From: Dipylidium caninum
Lineage: Eukaryota > Platyhelminthes > Cestoda > Cyclophyllidea > Dipylidiidae
NCBI GenBank assembly: GCA_017562135.1
Contig: QEYB01001208.1
Location: 496,001-560,000 of the forward strand
Direction of reading: 5' to 3'
DNA: 64,000 nt
Position 1 is the stretch's first letter, and every line of letters starts with the position of its first letter. The translations under genes were made by a program, and so were the position numbers. The notes beneath the pieces are model-generated. The model did no database searches. It had not been told where the DNA came from and saw only the letters and a list, made by a program, of their open reading frames with translations. Shown here one piece after another: positions 60,086 to 64,000 of this stretch.

Positions 60086-63000
60086 TAATTTAAATTTGCC
60101 CTTACGTTCGTTCGAGAGAACGCACAGCTACTCATTGTGCCGATAGTCCTGTGATGGACTATGGTGTCTGACGGTCATCGTTGATGTTGACTTTGTCTCA
60201 TCTACCGTATAATCCGACAGCGAAATTACTTTGTTTTTCCCACACTCGACTACTGGGACCGCATAACTCATTAGTCCGCATTGCCTGGAGCATGTTCACA
60301 ATGTTTATTCAAAATTTGATACATTTGTTTGCGTTGCAGTTCTATTTACACTCTGAAGCTCAGGATGTTCAGGCGCCATTATATTTTATTCGCCTCGAGG
60401 CATTTCACTGCTTTGCTACTCTGTGGCGCTATCGACAAATTCCCATGAAAATACACCGGATTCCACGTTGCATCCTTCCGTGTGCCGAGACCCGTGGTCG
60501 CAGCTCTTAGGCCGAGTCGCAAACGACATCGGGGGCCTTCCTCTTCGGTCAGCCTAACTCCTGCTGCCGCCGTCGGCCTATTGGTCAATTTCCTCGAAAC
60601 GCTGTCAACAGCAACAAGGGAACCGCACACATGAGTGGGGATTTCGATGAGTCTCCTGAGTGGGAGGCGACACTGTCCTGTATCCCATTAGCTGCCTGTT
60701 TTGTTTGCAGGGCACTCAACATGGCCCGTCCGCCGGAGCTGGGCGGACACCTTGTCGGGTGCCTGCTGCTTACCTTCCGGTGGAACAGGAACACACCTCG
60801 CTGGGCGAAGGCCTCATCGCTCCCTGCCTGCTGTCTCGCTACGAGGTGGTGAATGAAACAAAAAAATGCCTTTTGATGTTTCAATATGTTGTATCAAATA
60901 GAGGAGGAGTAGTCAGCGGTCGCGCTTTTCGAATGATTTGAGCTGTGTGAGAGGATTCCGCCATCCGATTATCACAATGCTCAGAGCGCAGCCTCATCCC
61001 CCGAGACAGTGGTGGTTCTCGGCTGGACTCTACGTGAAGAGGCGTTATGAAGCCTGCCGAAATCCGACTACGGTGCCCGAGCCCAGTCGGTCACCTCTTG
61101 AAGTGGAAGGCAGAGCAAAACCCTTACGCCTTTTGGCGGTGTTCAATATCAAATTAAACTGTGCTTGTGACCATTTTCAGAGTTGCGACCTCACTTTAAC
61201 AGGGAACCCGTATATTACACAAAGTGCATGGCTTTTTGGCTATATGAAAGTCAGCTGAAGGCGGTAGTTGAACATTCTTGGACCGTCATGGAGGCACTTG
61301 ACAGAGCGGCGATAAAGTTGGGTCCGCACAACGAAAGTTGCCCTTTCCATCGAATTTGCGTGATCCTTATATACACCGACTCACCCTGTAGCGCGGCTGT
61401 AAAACTGTCATCGGATGACGGTCCTTTATGCCAGTTTTGTTGCTGAACCGCTGGGCCATAAACGCAGCCGCTCTCTGCTTGCCATCACGGCGGACAGGGA
61501 AGGTAGTGCAAACTTCATTTCACTGAGTAGGGAAGGGCGGGAATTTTTCCAGAGCACCAGCTCGGATCCTAACAAGGAAGCGCCTTCGGGTTCGCAAGCC
61601 ACTAGGAGGATTTAATGTCGACACGCCTACTCGACAATGCTACACTGAAAAGTTTGCCGGATTCATCACCATCATTCACAAAGCACATCTCTTCCCAATT
61701 GTTGTGCCACAACTTGACATCCTCAATCTCGAAAATAGGACTTTCTGTCCATCCTCATCCCCCAAGGCGCGACACCGCGACGTCGAGCTCGCGTTAAACA
61801 CAGGCGTGCTCCTTCAACGACGAGCGAAAGGTGGCACCGTGGACGGAGCGTGAACCAGTGCCTCGCGGAAAGGACGAATGAAATGAAGGGCAATGCCAGG
61901 ATCCAAGAGTAATGCAATCGCCGTTTACTCGACTCGGCTTCAAATGAGCCCCGACTTCCAATCTCATACGAAATCGGCAGGCGGGATATTCGGCGAAAGA
62001 CAATAAACGCTTCTCGGGTCCCCAATCTCTTCGTCAAGCATAGCGAAGACGATATACCTGGACGAATCACGGCAGCAGAACAATTCGGACCGTTTTTTAT
62101 ACGCACTGGCAACGGAGAGCAGCGTTTGTCTGTGTAACGCTCTCCATTTTGTCCTTAGACCAATTGGAAGCATCACGTCTTCCGCCCTGACCCTGAATAA
62201 TCCGCGGAAGAGATCTCGATAGGACACCCCGACTCCCCAGAGAAGCGTGTGTTGGAGGTAGAACGAGGGCCTGAGCGAAGGTCTGGCGCCGGTGTGGGAC
62301 GGGTCGGGGCTGAGCCTGTGACGGCGCGCTTTTATGAGCTTTGGTAAGATTTAAGAATACTCCACAATTTACGAGCCATGAAGACAGCCAGCCTCGTCGC
62401 CTGCACGGCGCGACTCAACTGCGGCATATTTTGGATCCAAAAGTGGCAAATAACCAAAAAAAATTTCCCACACAAGCGTAACAAGTCCGCCAAATTTTCA
62501 TGGAATTGGACAGTTCGAGTGGGAAGCTGCCAAGGAAAAAATTCTACACCCTCCCCAGTGGCAGGAAAAAAAGCCCACTCCTACTCAGAGACACGCAGGC
62601 AGTCCCTGGCCCAGTGCTTGGACGGACCAGCGCAAAGGAGTAGACTTCGCTCCCAAGCTTTGCTCGGGAAGATACGGCGGTCGCAACACGTCCGCGACCT
62701 TTCCAGAAAGCGCAGAGGACTGCTCGTGCACCATCCAATCGAAAAAGGAACCAGTCCAGTGCCGTCCGCAGAACAAGACAAAAATGAGGCTTTTTTAATG
62801 GAGACACTACCGAAAATCAAACAGGAGAGACGGCAGTGTCAACAGCTTTGTGATGATTTTTCCTACTTCTTCCTCTGAGTTGTCTGGGTGGAGCGCCAAG
62901 TCCACAGATAAAAAGGAGCGCCAGGAGATCCCAATGGGCATCCGTCCCGGGGTGAAATCCAACTATTCTCCGCGTGCTAAGCGTTCTGCCGTTGCTCGTG

Positions 63001-64000
63001 TCGTCAAGGCGGAGAAGGCGATAAATCTCGTCGCGAAAACCAGTTTAGGTGGGTTCCATAGTCAGAACTTGATGCAAGACGACTCCGTGGCATGCCCGTG
63101 TTAACAACCTACCGGTAGGCACCGTTAAACTGGAACTCCGACCCAAAGCACCCCGTAATTGCATTGGTTGGCAGGTGGCCGTGTAAAACACGGTAAAAAG
63201 CTGATTTACAAGCTGCGTGCTTCCATTTACAAGATTAGCGTAAAAATAAGTTGAGTTTGATTGCAGTGCCATCGCAACTGCACACCCTTGCCCTGTCCCG
63301 GTCTGCGCCGGCCACCCGGGACTAAGTCCTTCCAAGCGCAGAAGGGATGACTGGAGGATAACTCGTTCGAGGCGATGGATTGCGGTGAAGCGGGTTGGCA
63401 TTAGGGTGAGTCGTCTCAGAGCCGACCACAAGTGTGGTGAAAGGGACAAACAGCCGGTCGCCGACTGGCCCACAAGCGGGAATTGCGTGAAACATCACAG
63501 GGCGATTTGGGATTTGCTTCACTTGGCAAAAGGCCATTCACATGCACTGGTGGCGGAACTGCATGACCGTCAGAGGAGTTCCACAAAGCACACTACTATG
63601 CGGTGAATCCGGTATGAAGCCTTTGATGTTCGCTAAATGATCGAGTTTACAGACTTCTTTGCTACTTTGTGCATAAATTAGAATATGAAGATATCGTTCA
63701 CCACGAAACTCATTCAAGCTTGAAGAAGCTCTTATCTAAAAAAGTTGAAATAAATACGAAATTTCGCTAGACTTAAGCCACTTGAACCAACGAGGATTCC
63801 GAACCACAGCATTATAAAACAATGAGCTGGACCCGTTGCCACGTTTACGGAACAAGAGGACGAAAATAAACGGTGGAGCCCCGGAGAGCCACTTGGCGAG
63901 AAGGAAGAGTACTCACTAAATTGAGCAGCGCCTTTTCCATCTTGATAGGATTTGTACTTTCCACGAGCTATTGAAGACTACGCCAGCAGAAGTACCCTCA
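60086..64000. other. Intergenic, no gene recognised
   Basis: About 3.9 kb of mixed composition. The frames at 60181-60510, 62378-62878 and 62850-63104 (+) have ordinary composition in parts but no domain I recognise and no paired splice sites that I could confirm. The 62378-62878 translation is Lys/Ser/Arg-rich without motif. An unrecognised gene or exons of a gene beyond the window edge remain possible. Confidence 0.4.

Noticed and set aside
1..64000. CRISPR arrays, prokaryotic operons, integrases or phage genes
   Set aside because: None seen. Gene structure is eukaryotic throughout, and the repeats are microsatellites or the 2.7-kb family without regular spacers.

Overview
The window is eukaryotic nuclear DNA: genes are split by GT-AG introns, intergenic spacers are long, simple repeats are plentiful, and there are no operons or ribosome-binding sites. 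The best guess is a parasitic flatworm, most likely a tapeworm. This rests on (a) very short introns (36 and 43 nt in FCF1, 70 and 74 nt in GatA), a size pattern reported for tapeworms, (b) two very divergent, apparently single-exon seven-helix receptors, and (c) splice-acceptor-like sites just upstream of start codons. This is inference; no single sequence is diagnostic for the phylum.

Layout. 1-5971: no gene recognised, one purine-rich tract. 5972-7009 (+): intronless seven-helix orphan membrane protein. 7722-12405: a compact, relatively AT-rich island with three housekeeping genes: FCF1 (-, 4 exons, ribosome biogenesis), GatA/QRSL1 (+, 4 exons, mitochondrial Gln-tRNA synthesis) and SPT4 (-, 1 exon, transcription elongation). 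FCF1 and GatA are head to head; GatA and SPT4 are tail to tail. 13127-13538 (-): a possible two-exon gene I cannot identify. 13539-22291: no gene recognised, with TG/AC microsatellites. 22299-26494 (+): an NK2-class homeobox gene of three coding exons, with an apparent 1-nt frameshift in its last exon. 26495-36210: no gene recognised. 39174-43106 (+): a TMEM151-family membrane protein, two coding exons seen, 5' end unresolved. 48632-49756 (+): intronless rhodopsin-like GPCR with altered signature motifs. 49757-57157 and 59897-64000: no gene recognised.

The most striking structure not explained by genes is a pair of about 2.7-kb repeats in inverted orientation (36211-38900 and 57158-59896), about 18 kb apart, flanking the TMEM151 and GPCR genes. 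They align end to end but differ by many indels, have no conserved reading frame through most of their length, and carry embedded minisatellites that in one place differ in sequence at the same site. A degenerate partial extra copy follows the right arm. I do not recognise the family.

The recognised genes are unrelated in function (rRNA processing, mitochondrial translation, transcription elongation, developmental regulation, signalling). No multi-gene system can be supported. The inverted repeat and the possible trans-splice acceptors are the items most worth checking.
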